Positions 38,798 to 46,492 of a DNA stretch of 64,000 nt are shown piece after piece (position 1 is the first letter of the stretch; every line of letters starts with the position of its first letter). This DNA comes from Microbacterium hydrocarbonoxydans (GTDB taxonomy: Bacteria > Actinomycetota > Actinomycetes > Actinomycetales > Microbacteriaceae): assembly GCF_011752045.1 (NCBI RefSeq), contig NZ_JAAKXW010000005.1:186001-250000 (forward strand). Direction: 5' to 3'. The notes beneath the pieces were generated by a model that did not search any database, was not told the DNA's origin, and saw only the letters and a program-made list of their open reading frames with translations. A program made the translations under genes and the position numbers.

Positions 38798-39403
38798 ATG
38801 AGCGCGCCGGCGACGCGGCGCGGCCTGCGCGAGCAGGCCGCGGTCGCCGGCGCGCCCGCCGCGGGATCCGTCCGCCGTCCGGGCCATCGCGGCCTCGGGC
38901 GCCTCCTCGCCGACGTTCTCCTCTGGTTCGCCGCGATCGGCGGCGTCGTCTGCATCCTCCTGGTGGTCCTCGCGTACACGGCGGGCATCACGCTGATCAT
39001 GTTCCGCACCGGGTCGATGTCCCCGGCGATCCCCGCGGGCTCCGTCGCCGTCGTGCAGCGCGTGCCGGCCTCCGAGGTCGAGGTCGGCGATGTCGTGACC
39101 GTGGACAGGGAGAACCAGCTCCCCGTCACCCACCGGATCACCTCGGTGTCTCCCGGGGCGGCGGAGGGGGAGCGCGTTCTCACGATGCGCGGCGACGCCA
39201 ACGCCGGTGATGATCCGTTCCCGTACACCGTCGCCTCGGTGCGCATCGTGCTCTTCTCGGTTCCCGGGCTCGCCACCGTGATCGTCGCGATGGGGAATCC
39301 CTACGTCCTCGGTGCGATCACCGTCACGGCGACCGCGCTGGTGGTGTGGGCGTTCTGGCCGCGGGCGGAGCGCGGTCGTGCCGGCGAGGGGAGCACGACG
39401 TGA
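38798..39403 (+). CDS. sipW: Signal peptidase I, ER/SipW type (Ser-His)
   Basis: This 201-residue membrane protease has a long transmembrane segment (about residues 36-68), the catalytic serine S73 in FRTGSMSPAIPAGSV, and H112 in PVTHRIT, where bacterial-type enzymes have lysine. MRGDANAGDD (D133) is the conserved acidic box. A second hydrophobic span closes the protein (~150-180). The Ser-His dyad defines the ER-type group of Bacillus SipW, which processes TasA and TapA. An AGGAGGAA site precedes the ATG. Its neighbours are SipW-type substrates, so it is very likely their dedicated processing enzyme. Confidence 0.9.
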   Translation: MSAPATRRGLREQAAVAGAPAAGSVRRPGHRGLGRLLADVLLWFAAIGGVVCILLVVLAYTAGITLIMFRTGSMSPAIPAGSVAVVQRVPASEVEVGDVVTVDRENQLPVTHRITSVSPGAAEGERVLTMRGDANAGDDPFPYTVASVRIVLFSVPGLATVIVAMGNPYVLGAITVTATALVVWAFWPRAERGRAGEGSTT

Positions 39404-40011
39404 GGCGGGTCGCAGCCGCGTGCCTCGTCGCCGCCGCAGCCGTGCTCGGCAGCGCGGGACCCGCCACGGCCGCGCCGACGACGGAGGTGGTTCAGGGCGA
39501 GGTGCTCCGCCTGGTGTCGGTGGCCGACTGGGATGCGGCATCGAGCCTGCTGCCGGGACAGCCCGTGCGGTGGGACATCGCGGTGAGCGCGGACGCCCCC
39601 GACCCCGGCGTGATCGGGATCGGGATCAGCGCGAGCGGGGGAGCGCCTCTGGTCCTCGACGCCTGGCTGTGCATGCAGGCCTGGGAGGGCGGCGACTGCC
39701 CGAGCGGGGCGACCGTGCTCCGCTCGGGGTGGGAGGTGCCGCGCGACGGGGCGGAGGTCCCTCTCGCGCAGATCTCCGACACGGAAGTCGCGCACCTGCG
39801 TCTGTCCGTCGCCCTCGCCGCCGAGGAGGACGGCCGCACCGAGGTGCGCGTGCACGCCACCGGCGCGGGGGAGAGTGCGGTCGTCGGACCGGGCGGTGGA
39901 CTCGCCGCGACCGGCATGCCGTCGCCGGCGCTGCCCTGGGTGCTCGGCGGCGGATCGCTGATCGCGGGCATCCTGCTCCTGCTCCTCCGGAGTCGACGGG
40001 AGGAGTCGTGA
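39400..40011 (+). CDS. Secreted protein with LAATG sortase-type anchor
   Basis: This 203-residue protein begins with a Sec signal peptide (VAAACLVAAAAVLGSAGPATA, cut likely after residue 25). It then has a beta-rich domain with C91 and C100, and a C-terminal LAATG motif (168-172), hydrophobic span (180-196) and RSRREES tail. LAxTG is the recognition motif of class E sortases in actinobacteria. The GTG start overlaps the peptidase stop by four bases. It may be the wall-bound anchor or nucleator for the TasA-like proteins encoded beside it, comparable in role to TapA; this is inference. Confidence 0.75.
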   Translation: MRRVAAACLVAAAAVLGSAGPATAAPTTEVVQGEVLRLVSVADWDAASSLLPGQPVRWDIAVSADAPDPGVIGIGISASGGAPLVLDAWLCMQAWEGGDCPSGATVLRSGWEVPRDGAEVPLAQISDTEVAHLRLSVALAAEEDGRTEVRVHATGAGESAVVGPGGGLAATGMPSPALPWVLGGGSLIAGILLLLLRSRREES

Positions 40012-40523
40012 CGGGGTGGCGGAAGGTGATCGCGGGCCTCGCCGGAGCGCTCGTGCTCCTCGGCGCGGCGGTGGTGCCGCCGACGCAGACCACGGAGGCG
40101 GCCTTCACGGATGCCGAGCACGCGACGGCGACGTTCGCGGCGACCACGCTCGAGACGCCGGTGATCACGAGCTGCACGCCCCAGACGCTGAACGTCATCG
40201 GCGTCGGGCTCGTGTTCCAGAGCGTGACCCTGGTGTGGACCGCGCCGTACCCGGTCGCGGGGGTGAAGCTCACCGCGACCTCCGGCGCGAACACCGGCAC
40301 AGTGCCGGCGTCGAACATCAGCACCTCGGGACCGGTCAACGGGACCTACACCCACACGGCCGTGTTGAGTCAGGCCCTGCTGACCAGCCTGGTGACGAAC
40401 CTGCTCGGCAGCACCACGACGCTGGCGGTGACGAGCGTCGCCGGGACTTCGTGGACCTCGCCGGCGGCGACCCGGAGGCTGACGATCGCGCTGCTCGGGC
40501 TCAACCCGACGTGCACTGTGTGA
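40008..40523 (+). CDS. Short SipW-type secreted protein (third TasA-like member)
   Basis: This 171-residue protein has an N-terminal hydrophobic stretch (VIAGLAGALVLLGAAVVPP) followed by TEAAFTDAEHATATFAATTL, a variant of the A-x-F-x-D-x-E...TF-A block found in the two upstream TasA-like proteins. The rest is Thr/Ser/Val-rich with cysteines C56 and C169. AGGAG lies just before the GTG, which overlaps the previous stop by four bases. It is the last gene of the surface cluster. No homologue of known function is recognised. Confidence 0.7.
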   Translation: MTGWRKVIAGLAGALVLLGAAVVPPTQTTEAAFTDAEHATATFAATTLETPVITSCTPQTLNVIGVGLVFQSVTLVWTAPYPVAGVKLTATSGANTGTVPASNISTSGPVNGTYTHTAVLSQALLTSLVTNLLGSTTTLAVTSVAGTSWTSPAATRRLTIALLGLNPTCTV

Positions 40524-40536
40524 CCGAAGCGTCTGC

Positions 40537-41217
40537 TCAGTCCGCGAGGGCGAGGGCGCGGAAGGCGTCGCGCTCGCGCAGATGCTCGCGGCGGCTGGCC
40601 GCGGCATCCGCCACCCGTCCCGGCACCTGCTGTCCGGTCGTGCGGCGGTAGAGCTCGTCGATGAGCTCGGTCGCGAGCCCGACGAGCTTCGCGATCTCGC
40701 GCTCGTCGCGATCGATCCACACGCAGCGCGGCTCGTCGTGCACGGGGGAGAAGTCCTCGTGCTCCTCCCAGACGAAGAGGGTGCGCTCGGCTCCGAGCAC
40801 GTGCTGCTGCCACCACACCTGCCGCAGGTAGGTGCGCGGGATGCCGCGGAAGGCCTTGTTCGTCGTCTTGATCTCGGCGAGGCGGATGCGCCCCTCCGCG
40901 TCGACGGCGATTCCGTCGGGGGTCGCGAGGTGCCGGTGCTCGATCTCGGCGCGGAACAGTGCGGAGGAGGGCATGATGCCGTGCGTCGCGGCGACCCACG
41001 CGGCGATCTCGGGCTCGCGACGTCGACCGTGATCGGTGTAGGCGTTGCCGCCGAAGCGGGGCCCGCCGCCGAGCTTGGAGTCGGCGGCTCGCGCGATCGA
41101 CTTCGCACCGGTCAGCCCGGCGACGTCGGTCGCGGTGATCCCGCGGGAGCGTGCTCGCATCCAGGCGACGCGGTCGCGGGAGTCCGCAACGATGCGCGCT
41201 TGAAGTTCCGGTGTCAC
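40537..41217 (-). CDS. YqaJ-type viral recombinase/lambda exonuclease-like nuclease
   Basis: This 226-residue protein has the YqaJ/lambda-exonuclease fold of the PD-(D/E)xK nucleases: RSRGITATDVAGLTGAKSI, GRRREPEIAAWVA, the catalytic TPDGIAVDAEGRIRLAEIKTTNK (D...E-x-K) and YLRQVWWQQHVLGAERTLFVWE. Such proteins normally resect phage DNA beside a RecT/Erf annealing protein, but none is present nearby and no other phage genes occur. It is probably a chromosomal host nuclease. TAGGGT (41224-41229, minus strand) ends six bases before the GTG, indicating a leaderless mRNA. Confidence 0.85.
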   Translation of the reverse strand: MTPELQARIVADSRDRVAWMRARSRGITATDVAGLTGAKSIARAADSKLGGGPRFGGNAYTDHGRRREPEIAAWVAATHGIMPSSALFRAEIEHRHLATPDGIAVDAEGRIRLAEIKTTNKAFRGIPRTYLRQVWWQQHVLGAERTLFVWEEHEDFSPVHDEPRCVWIDRDEREIAKLVGLATELIDELYRRTTGQQVPGRVADAAASRREHLRERDAFRALALAD

Positions 41218-41350
41218 CCTTCGACCCTAACCCCGTCCACGGACCCTCCCTCCCCGCACGCGCCGCTCTGCCCGCGCTCGCCTCCCACTCTCGCTGTCCG
41301 CTGCGAGGCCCCACCTGATCGCCCACGCCCCACTTGGTTCACGTCGTCCG

Positions 41351-41384
41351 GATGGGGCGTCGGCGGGCAGATGGGGCGTCGGCG
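41351..41384. repeat. Short direct repeat in C/G-rich region upstream of rplJ
   Basis: GATGGGGCGTCGGCG occurs at 41351-41365 and again at 41370-41384, a 19-base period. It is within the 428-base gene-free stretch 41218-41645, of which the first ~200 bases are pyrimidine-rich with no gene seen, and the last ~200 form the rplJ leader. Confidence 0.5.
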
Positions 41385-41416
41385 ACGCGCGCGAGGGGCA
41401 GCCACCAGCACCGGAT

Positions 41417-41446
41417 TTGGGGAGAGCGGATGCGGTCGGGTACAGT
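41417..41446 (+). promoter_or_regulatory. Promoter of rplJ-rplL
   Basis: TTGGGG (41417-41422) and TACAGT (41441-41446) are separated by 18 bases. Transcription would start near 41453, leaving a leader of about 190 bases. Confidence 0.6.
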
Positions 41447-41449
41447 TGT

Positions 41450-41645
41450 ACCAACCGAAGACCGCTGGTCATCGTCGTGCGCGCAAGCGAACGCGATCGA
41501 AGCTCTGCAATGCAGGGGCCCGCGCAGGTGTCACGAACTTTCTGAGCTCCGTGCGCTTGCGCCGGAGCTCTTCTCATTCCAGGGGACCGGGTCGAGGTCG
41601 GTGCCTCACCGCCGTGAGGCGCCTCGTACACACCAAGGAGTGACC
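41450..41645 (+). promoter_or_regulatory. rplJ leader, probable L10-binding regulatory RNA
   Basis: The leader between the promoter and rplJ is long and carries several stems, for instance GCTCTGCAATGCAGGGGC near 41500 and GAGCTCCGTGCGCTTGCGCCGGAGCTC around 41548-41575. Position and length match the ribosomal protein L10 leader, which binds L10-(L12)4 to control translation of its own operon. I infer this from context; no covariance test was made. Confidence 0.5.
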
Positions 41646-42134
41646 ATGGCGCAGAAGGATGCATCGGTCGCCGAGCTCACGAAGTCATTCGAGAACTCGT
41701 CCGCCGTTCTGCTGACCGAGTACCGCGGTCTGACGGTTGCCCAGCTCAAGGAGCTGCGCAACAGCATCCGTCAGGACGCTGAGTACGCCGTGGTGAAGAA
41801 CACGCTGACCAAGATCGCCGCCAACAAGGCAGGCATCACCGCGCTGGACGACGACCTCAAGGGTCCGTCGGCCGTCGCGTTCGTGCACGGTGACTTCGTC
41901 GCCACTGCCAAGGCTCTGCGTGACTTCGCCAAGGCCCACCCGCTTCTCGTGATCAAGGCCGGCATCTTCGAGGGCAACGCCCTCACCGCCGACGAGGTCA
42001 ACAAGTACGCCTCGCTGGAGAGCCGTGAGGTTCTGCTGGCGAAGGCCGCGGGCATGATGAAGGCCACGATGGGCAAGGCTGCCGCCACCATCGACGCTCT
42101 TCGCGAAAAGCTGGAGACCGCCGAGGCCGCGTGA
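41646..42134 (+). CDS. rplJ: 50S ribosomal protein L10
   Basis: This 162-residue protein is slightly shorter than the usual ~165-175. Recognisable parts are [54 protein letters not shown] and a C-terminal helix that binds L7/L12 dimers. L10 forms the base of the ribosomal stalk. An AAGGAG site precedes the ATG. rplL follows by 48 bases. Confidence 0.97.
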   Translation: MAQKDASVAELTKSFENSSAVLLTEYRGLTVAQLKELRNSIRQDAEYAVVKNTLTKIAANKAGITALDDDLKGPSAVAFVHGDFVATAKALRDFAKAHPLLVIKAGIFEGNALTADEVNKYASLESREVLLAKAAGMMKATMGKAAATIDALREKLETAEAA

Positions 42135-42182
42135 GCGACCTGCGTTCTCGATCAACAAACCCCATCTATTAGGAGATAAATC

Positions 42183-42566
42183 ATGGCTAAGCTCACCACT
42201 GAGGAGCTGCTCGAGCAGTTCGCCGGCCTGACCCTCGTCGAGCTCAACGACTTCGTGAAGGCGTTCGAGGAGAAGTTCGAGGTCACCGCTGCTGCCCCCG
42301 TCGCCGTCGCCGGTGCTGCCGGTGGCGCTGGCGCCGCTGAGGCCGAGGAGGAGAAGGACTCGTTCGACGTCATCCTCGAGGCTGCCGGCGACAAGAAGAT
42401 CCAGGTCATCAAGGTCGTCCGCGAGCTCACCTCGCTCGGCCTCGGCGAGGCCAAGGGTGTCGTCGACGGTGCTCCGAAGGCTGTCCTGGAGGGCGCCAAC
42501 AAGGAGACCGCCGAGAAGGCCAAGGCTGCCCTCGAGGAGGCTGGCGCGACGGTTACCCTCAAGTAA
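42183..42566 (+). CDS. rplL: 50S ribosomal protein L7/L12
   Basis: This 127-residue acidic protein has the dimerising N-terminus ([31 protein letters not shown]), an Ala/Gly-rich hinge and a C-terminal factor-binding domain ([39 protein letters not shown]). It is present in several copies on the stalk. AGGAGATAA precedes the ATG. A terminator lies shortly after. Confidence 0.98.
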   Translation: MAKLTTEELLEQFAGLTLVELNDFVKAFEEKFEVTAAAPVAVAGAAGGAGAAEAEEEKDSFDVILEAAGDKKIQVIKVVRELTSLGLGEAKGVVDGAPKAVLEGANKETAEKAKAALEEAGATVTLK

Positions 42567-42589
42567 TCTCAGCGTCTGACGCTTTTCTG

Positions 42590-42620
42590 CGAAGGCCCCG
42601 GGTTCCACCCGGGGCCTTCG
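42590..42620 (+). terminator. Terminator of rplJ-rplL
   Basis: CGAAGGCCCCGGGT (42590-42603) pairs with ACCCGGGGCCTTCG (42607-42620) across a three-base loop, a perfect 14-bp stem. It also lies just past the converging LacI-type gene and may serve both. Confidence 0.85.
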
Positions 42621-42639
42621 TGCATTCCGGGTCGCCCGC

Positions 42640-43653
42640 TCAGGAGCCGTGCCGAGGCGCCGCCGTCGAGTTCCGGACGACGAGAGCGGATGCCGGCACG
42701 ACGTGCTCCGGCGGAGCATCCGAATGCTCGATCCGCTCGCGCAGCAGGCGGACGGCCTCGTGCCCCTGCTCCCGCGGCGACTGCCGGATCGTCGTGAGCG
42801 AGAACATCTCCGCATGCTGGTGGTCGTCGATGCCGACGACGCTGAGCTCCGTCGGCACGGCGATGCCCAGACGCCGCGCGGCGATCGTCGCGCCGATCGC
42901 CGCCTCGTCGCACACCCCGACGATCGCCGTCGGGCGGCCGCGACGGTCGCCGAGCAGCTCGGCGGCGGCGCCGTACCCGCCGGGCATGGTGGGAGCGGCC
43001 TCGACCAGGCGGGCGCGGGCGGCGAGGTCGGCGGCCCGGAGCGCCTCGAGATAGCCTTCGACCCGCCGGGCGTCGCCGAAGCTGAGCGCGCCGGCATCCG
43101 CCGAGCCGCCGACGAAGGCGATGTCCGTGTGACCGAGCTCGATGAGGTGCTCGGTCGCGATGCGGGCCGCGGCGGTGTCGTCGATCGAGACGGAGCTCGA
43201 GCCCTCGCTGTACGGCCCGACGCTGACGAGAGGGCGCTCCGAGCGGCGCAGCCGCTCGAGCTCATGCGCGCTGGGCTGGAGCCCGACCGCGATGATCCCG
43301 TCGAACCGGCGACGGGGGAGCACCTTGTCGAACAGGCGCTCGCGCGTCGTGGTGCCCTCGCGGAGGCCGTACAGCGCCAGCTCGTAGTCCAGCGCGAACA
43401 GCGACTCCTGCAGGCCGGCGAGCAGCTCGGAGAAGAACCAGCGGTCGACGGGCGGCATGATCACGCCGACCGTCTGCGTGCGCCCTGTGGCGAGGCTGAT
43501 CGCGGAGGAGTGCGCGACGTACGCGAGCTCCGCCGCCGCCGCGGCGACCCGGGACCGGGTCTCCTCGGAGACATAGCCGCGACCGCTCAGCGCCCTGCTG
43601 GCGGTCGCCTTCGACACGCCCGCACGCGCCGCGACGTCCGCGATCGTGCTCAT
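42640..43653 (-). CDS. LacI family transcriptional regulator
   Basis: This 337-residue regulator has the LacI helix-turn-helix (STIADVAARAGVSKATASRALSGRGYVSEETRSRV) and a periplasmic-binding-protein-like ligand domain ending VVRNSTA. It is divergent from a sugar ABC importer, and three GGAAnCGGTTCC- or GGGAGCGCTCCC-like palindromes lie between them. It probably represses both. A GGAGGACC site precedes the ATG at 43653. Longer in-frame openings lack ribosome-binding sites. The ligand is presumably the imported sugar. Confidence 0.92.
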   Translation of the reverse strand: MSTIADVAARAGVSKATASRALSGRGYVSEETRSRVAAAAAELAYVAHSSAISLATGRTQTVGVIMPPVDRWFFSELLAGLQESLFALDYELALYGLREGTTTRERLFDKVLPRRRFDGIIAVGLQPSAHELERLRRSERPLVSVGPYSEGSSSVSIDDTAAARIATEHLIELGHTDIAFVGGSADAGALSFGDARRVEGYLEALRAADLAARARLVEAAPTMPGGYGAAAELLGDRRGRPTAIVGVCDEAAIGATIAARRLGIAVPTELSVVGIDDHQHAEMFSLTTIRQSPREQGHEAVRLLRERIEHSDAPPEHVVPASALVVRNSTAAPRHGS

Positions 43654-43736
43654 CGGTCCTCCTCGACCACCCTGCCCCGGCACCGCGGTCGAACCGGCGC
43701 GCGCCGATGTCAGCGTAGCCTTTCGGCATCCGGAAG

Positions 43737-43773
43737 GGAACCGGTTCCACAAAACAGCTCAGGGAGCGCTCCC
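43737..43773. promoter_or_regulatory. Two LacI-type operators
   Basis: GGAACCGGTTCC (43737-43748) and GGGAGCGCTCCC (43762-43773) are perfect 12-base palindromes with a CG centre, as LacI-family dimers prefer. Their centres are 25 bases apart. They lie 84-120 bases before the LacI gene start and upstream of the transporter promoter. Confidence 0.7.
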
Positions 43774-43825
43774 ATCACGCGGGACCCGAGCGTCCCGAAG
43801 GATGCGAGGTTGTGATCCTAGACCA

Positions 43826-43872
43826 TTGTGCGGGGGAGGTCCGGGCCAGTAGGTTGGCCTGGAATCGGTTCC
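43826..43872 (+). promoter_or_regulatory. Sugar transporter promoter with third LacI-type operator
   Basis: TTGTGC (43826-43831) and TAGGTT (43850-43855) have an 18-base spacer. GGAATCGGTTCC (43861-43872), a near copy of the operator at 43737, covers the expected transcription start. Binding there should block initiation. Confidence 0.55.
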
Positions 43873-43935
43873 CGAACGATGCCGAGGGGTGGCATCGGAG
43901 GAGGGACAGCCGTGTACTCGAAGAGGAGAATCCAC

Positions 43936-45252
43936 ATGGTTCTGTCACAGCGTTCCCGGCGGCTGGTGCCGCTCGCCGTCCTGGGTGCCGCCGGCATCGC
44001 GCTCGCGGGCTGCGGTGCTCCCGGAGCACCCGGCGGAGGCGGCGGAGGCGGCGGCGAGAGCAGCACCGTGACGATCTACGGCACGATCGTCGAGGGTGAA
44101 GCCGAACTCCTGCAGGAGACCTGGGCCGACTGGTCCGAGGAGAACGGCATCGAGATCAAGTACGAGGGCAGCCAGGACTTCGAAGCGCAGCTCGGCACGC
44201 GTGCGCAGGGCGGCAACCCGCCGGACATCGCGATCTTCCCGCAGCCGGGTCTGCTCGCGGACTTCGCCTCGCGCGACTTCCTGAAGCCGGCTCCCGAGGC
44301 CGTCGCGAACAACGCGAAGGAGTACTGGACCGAGGACTGGGTGAACTACGGCACTGTCGACGGCACGTTCTACGGCGCGCCGCTGATGGCGAGCGTCAAG
44401 GGCTGGATCTGGTATTCGCCGGCGAAGTTCGCCGAGTGGGGCGTCGAGGTCCCGAAGACGCTCGACGAGCTGAACGCGCTCACCGCCGACATCCAGGCCA
44501 AGACCGGCGCTGCCCCGTGGTGCGCCGGCTTCGAGTCCGGCGTGGCCACCGGCTGGCCCGGAACGGACTGGGTCGAGGACTACGTCCTGCGCCAGGCGGG
44601 GACCGAGGTCTACGACCAGTGGGCGGCCGGAGAGGTGCCGTTCACCGACCCGGAGATCAAGCAGGCGTTCGACTCGGTGGGCGAGCTTCTGCTCAACCCG
44701 GCCTACGTCAATGCGGGCTTCGGCGATGTGCGATCGATCAACTCCACGGCATTCGGCGATGTCGCGCCCAAGGTCGCGTCCGGCGAGTGCGCCATGACGC
44801 ACCAGGCGTCGTTCCTCTCCGGCTTCTTCCCCGAGGGCACCGACGTCTCCGAGGACGGCGATGTCTGGGCCTTCATCCTCCCGGGTGAGACCGAGGGCGA
44901 GACGACGGTCACCGGTGGTGGCGAGATCGTCGGTGCGTTCACCGACTCCGAGGCGACCCAGAAGGTGCTCGAGTACCTCTCCAGCCCGGAGTGGGCGAAC
45001 AAGCGGGTGAGCCTCGGTGGAGTCACCTCGGCCAACAACGGACTCGACCCGGAGAGCGCCAAGGACCCGATCCTCCAGGAGACCATCAAGATCCTGCAGG
45101 ACCCGGAGACGACGTTCCGCTTCGACGCGAGCGACCTGATGCCCGGTGCCGTGGGTGCCGGCACGTTCTGGAAGGGCATGGTCGCCTGGGTCAACGGCAC
45201 CTCCACCGACGAGGTGCTCACCCAGATCGAGACCGGCTGGCCGGCGGAGTGA
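43936..45252 (+). CDS. Sugar ABC transporter substrate-binding lipoprotein (alpha-glucoside/AglE-like)
   Basis: This 438-residue lipoprotein has a lipobox LAGC with Cys26, then a Gly-rich linker. The mature part is an SBP_bac_1/8-type domain: VTIYGTIVEGEAELLQETWADWSEENGIEIKYEGS, AQGGNPPDIAIFPQPGLLADFA, GVATGWPGTDWVEDYVL and the late LYSSPEWA-like LEYLSSPEWANKRV. It resembles alpha-glucoside-type binding proteins. AGAGGAG precedes the ATG. Two permeases follow. A hairpin just past the stop may give more binding protein than permease. Confidence 0.88.
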   Translation: MVLSQRSRRLVPLAVLGAAGIALAGCGAPGAPGGGGGGGGESSTVTIYGTIVEGEAELLQETWADWSEENGIEIKYEGSQDFEAQLGTRAQGGNPPDIAIFPQPGLLADFASRDFLKPAPEAVANNAKEYWTEDWVNYGTVDGTFYGAPLMASVKGWIWYSPAKFAEWGVEVPKTLDELNALTADIQAKTGAAPWCAGFESGVATGWPGTDWVEDYVLRQAGTEVYDQWAAGEVPFTDPEIKQAFDSVGELLLNPAYVNAGFGDVRSINSTAFGDVAPKVASGECAMTHQASFLSGFFPEGTDVSEDGDVWAFILPGETEGETTVTGGGEIVGAFTDSEATQKVLEYLSSPEWANKRVSLGGVTSANNGLDPESAKDPILQETIKILQDPETTFRFDASDLMPGAVGAGTFWKGMVAWVNGTSTDEVLTQIETGWPAE

Positions 45253-45258
45253 TCGCGG

Positions 45259-45289
45259 AGGTGGGCCGCCCGCGCAGGGCGGCCCACCT
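45259..45289 (+). terminator. Hairpin between binding-protein and permease genes (attenuator-like)
   Basis: AGGTGGGCCGCCC (45259-45271) pairs perfectly with GGGCGGCCCACCT (45277-45289) around GCGCA. It begins seven bases past the binding-protein stop and precedes the cotranscribed permease by about 60 bases. Confidence 0.7.
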
Positions 45290-45352
45290 TCTCCTCCGGT
45301 GCGCGCATGGCCGCGCGCACCGCTATCCGCTCCGAGTCATGAAGGGGAATCC

Positions 45353-46492
45353 GTGAACGCGACTCTGTTCTTCCAATGGATCGGGATGCTCCCACCGGTC
45401 CTGCAGGCCGTTGCCGTCGTCATCGCCTTCGCGATCGTCGTCGCCGTGATCCTGCTGCTCGTGGACATCGCGCCACGCAAGGGAGCCGTCTACACCGGCA
45501 TCCGGCTGGCCATGTGCGTGCTGATCCCGCTTGCCGTGATGTGGTTCTTCAATTCCTACTACTGGGCCATGGGAGTCGCCGTCGCCGTAGGCGCGCTGTT
45601 CTTCTTCCTGGACTACCGCTCCCGCGACGGCGCGGGGTACCTCATCCAGCTCATCGCTTTCATGGCCCCGGCCATGCTGCTGCTGCTGGTCGGCCTCATC
45701 CTCCCGTCGCTTCAGACCGTCTATGCATCGTTCTGGAACTCGACGGGCAAGGAGTTCGTCGGCCTCGCCAACTACACCTGGATCTTCACCCAGTCCGACG
45801 GCATCACCTCCGTGATCAACACCATCGTGTGGGTGCTCCTCGTGCCGACGGTGTCGACCCTGGTCGGCCTCGCCTACGCCGTGTTCATCGACCGCACCCG
45901 CGGCGAGAAGATCTACAAGGTGCTCGTCTTCATGCCGATGGCGATCTCGTTCGTCGGTGCGAGCATCATCTGGCGGTTCATGTACGCCTACCGCGGCCCC
46001 GGTGAGGAACAGATCGGCCTGCTCAACCAGATCCTCGTCTGGTTCGGCGGCAGGCCTCAGCAGTTCCTCCTCGACGGACCGTGGAACAACCTCGCGCTCA
46101 TCGTGGTGCTGATCTGGGTGCAGACCGGATTCGCGATGGTCGTGCTCTCCGCCTCCATCAAGGGCGTCCCCGCGGAGCTCCTCGAGGCAGCCGAACTCGA
46201 CGGCGCGAACGCGTGGGAGCGGTTCTGGTCGGTGACCGTGCCGTCCATCCGCCCGGCGCTGATCGTCGTGCTCACGACGATCTCGATCGCCTCGCTGAAG
46301 GTCTTCGACATCGTGCGCACGATGACCGGAGGAAACTACGGCACCTCGGTGCTCGCGAACGAGATGTACACCCAGTTCTCGAAGTTCGAGGCCGGGCGCA
46401 GCGCCGCACTGTCCGTCATCCTGTTCCTCCTGGTGCTGCCGATCGTCATCTACAACGCACGCCAGATCAAGAAGCAGCGGGAGATCCGATGA
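45353..46492 (+). CDS. Sugar ABC transporter permease 1 (MalF/AglF-like)
   Basis: This 379-residue membrane protein has about three extra N-terminal spans (residues ~10-100) before the six-span MalF-type core. The core includes LILPSLQTVYASFWNSTGKEFVGLANYTWIF and the EAA loop GVPAELLEAAELDGANAWERFWSVTVPSIRP. The GTG start at 45353 has AAGGGG nearby; longer readings run into the hairpin and the binding-protein gene. Its stop overlaps the second permease by four bases. Confidence 0.9.
   Translation: MNATLFFQWIGMLPPVLQAVAVVIAFAIVVAVILLLVDIAPRKGAVYTGIRLAMCVLIPLAVMWFFNSYYWAMGVAVAVGALFFFLDYRSRDGAGYLIQLIAFMAPAMLLLLVGLILPSLQTVYASFWNSTGKEFVGLANYTWIFTQSDGITSVINTIVWVLLVPTVSTLVGLAYAVFIDRTRGEKIYKVLVFMPMAISFVGASIIWRFMYAYRGPGEEQIGLLNQILVWFGGRPQQFLLDGPWNNLALIVVLIWVQTGFAMVVLSASIKGVPAELLEAAELDGANAWERFWSVTVPSIRPALIVVLTTISIASLKVFDIVRTMTGGNYGTSVLANEMYTQFSKFEAGRSAALSVILFLLVLPIVIYNARQIKKQREIR

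Noticed and set aside
40537..41217. Prophage remnant around the YqaJ nuclease
   Set aside because: No integrase, structural, repressor or attachment-site sequence lies within 10 kb and both flanks are housekeeping or host genes.
41218..41440. CRISPR-like or tandem repeat array
   Set aside because: Only two copies of a 15-base repeat are present, with no spacers and no cas genes.
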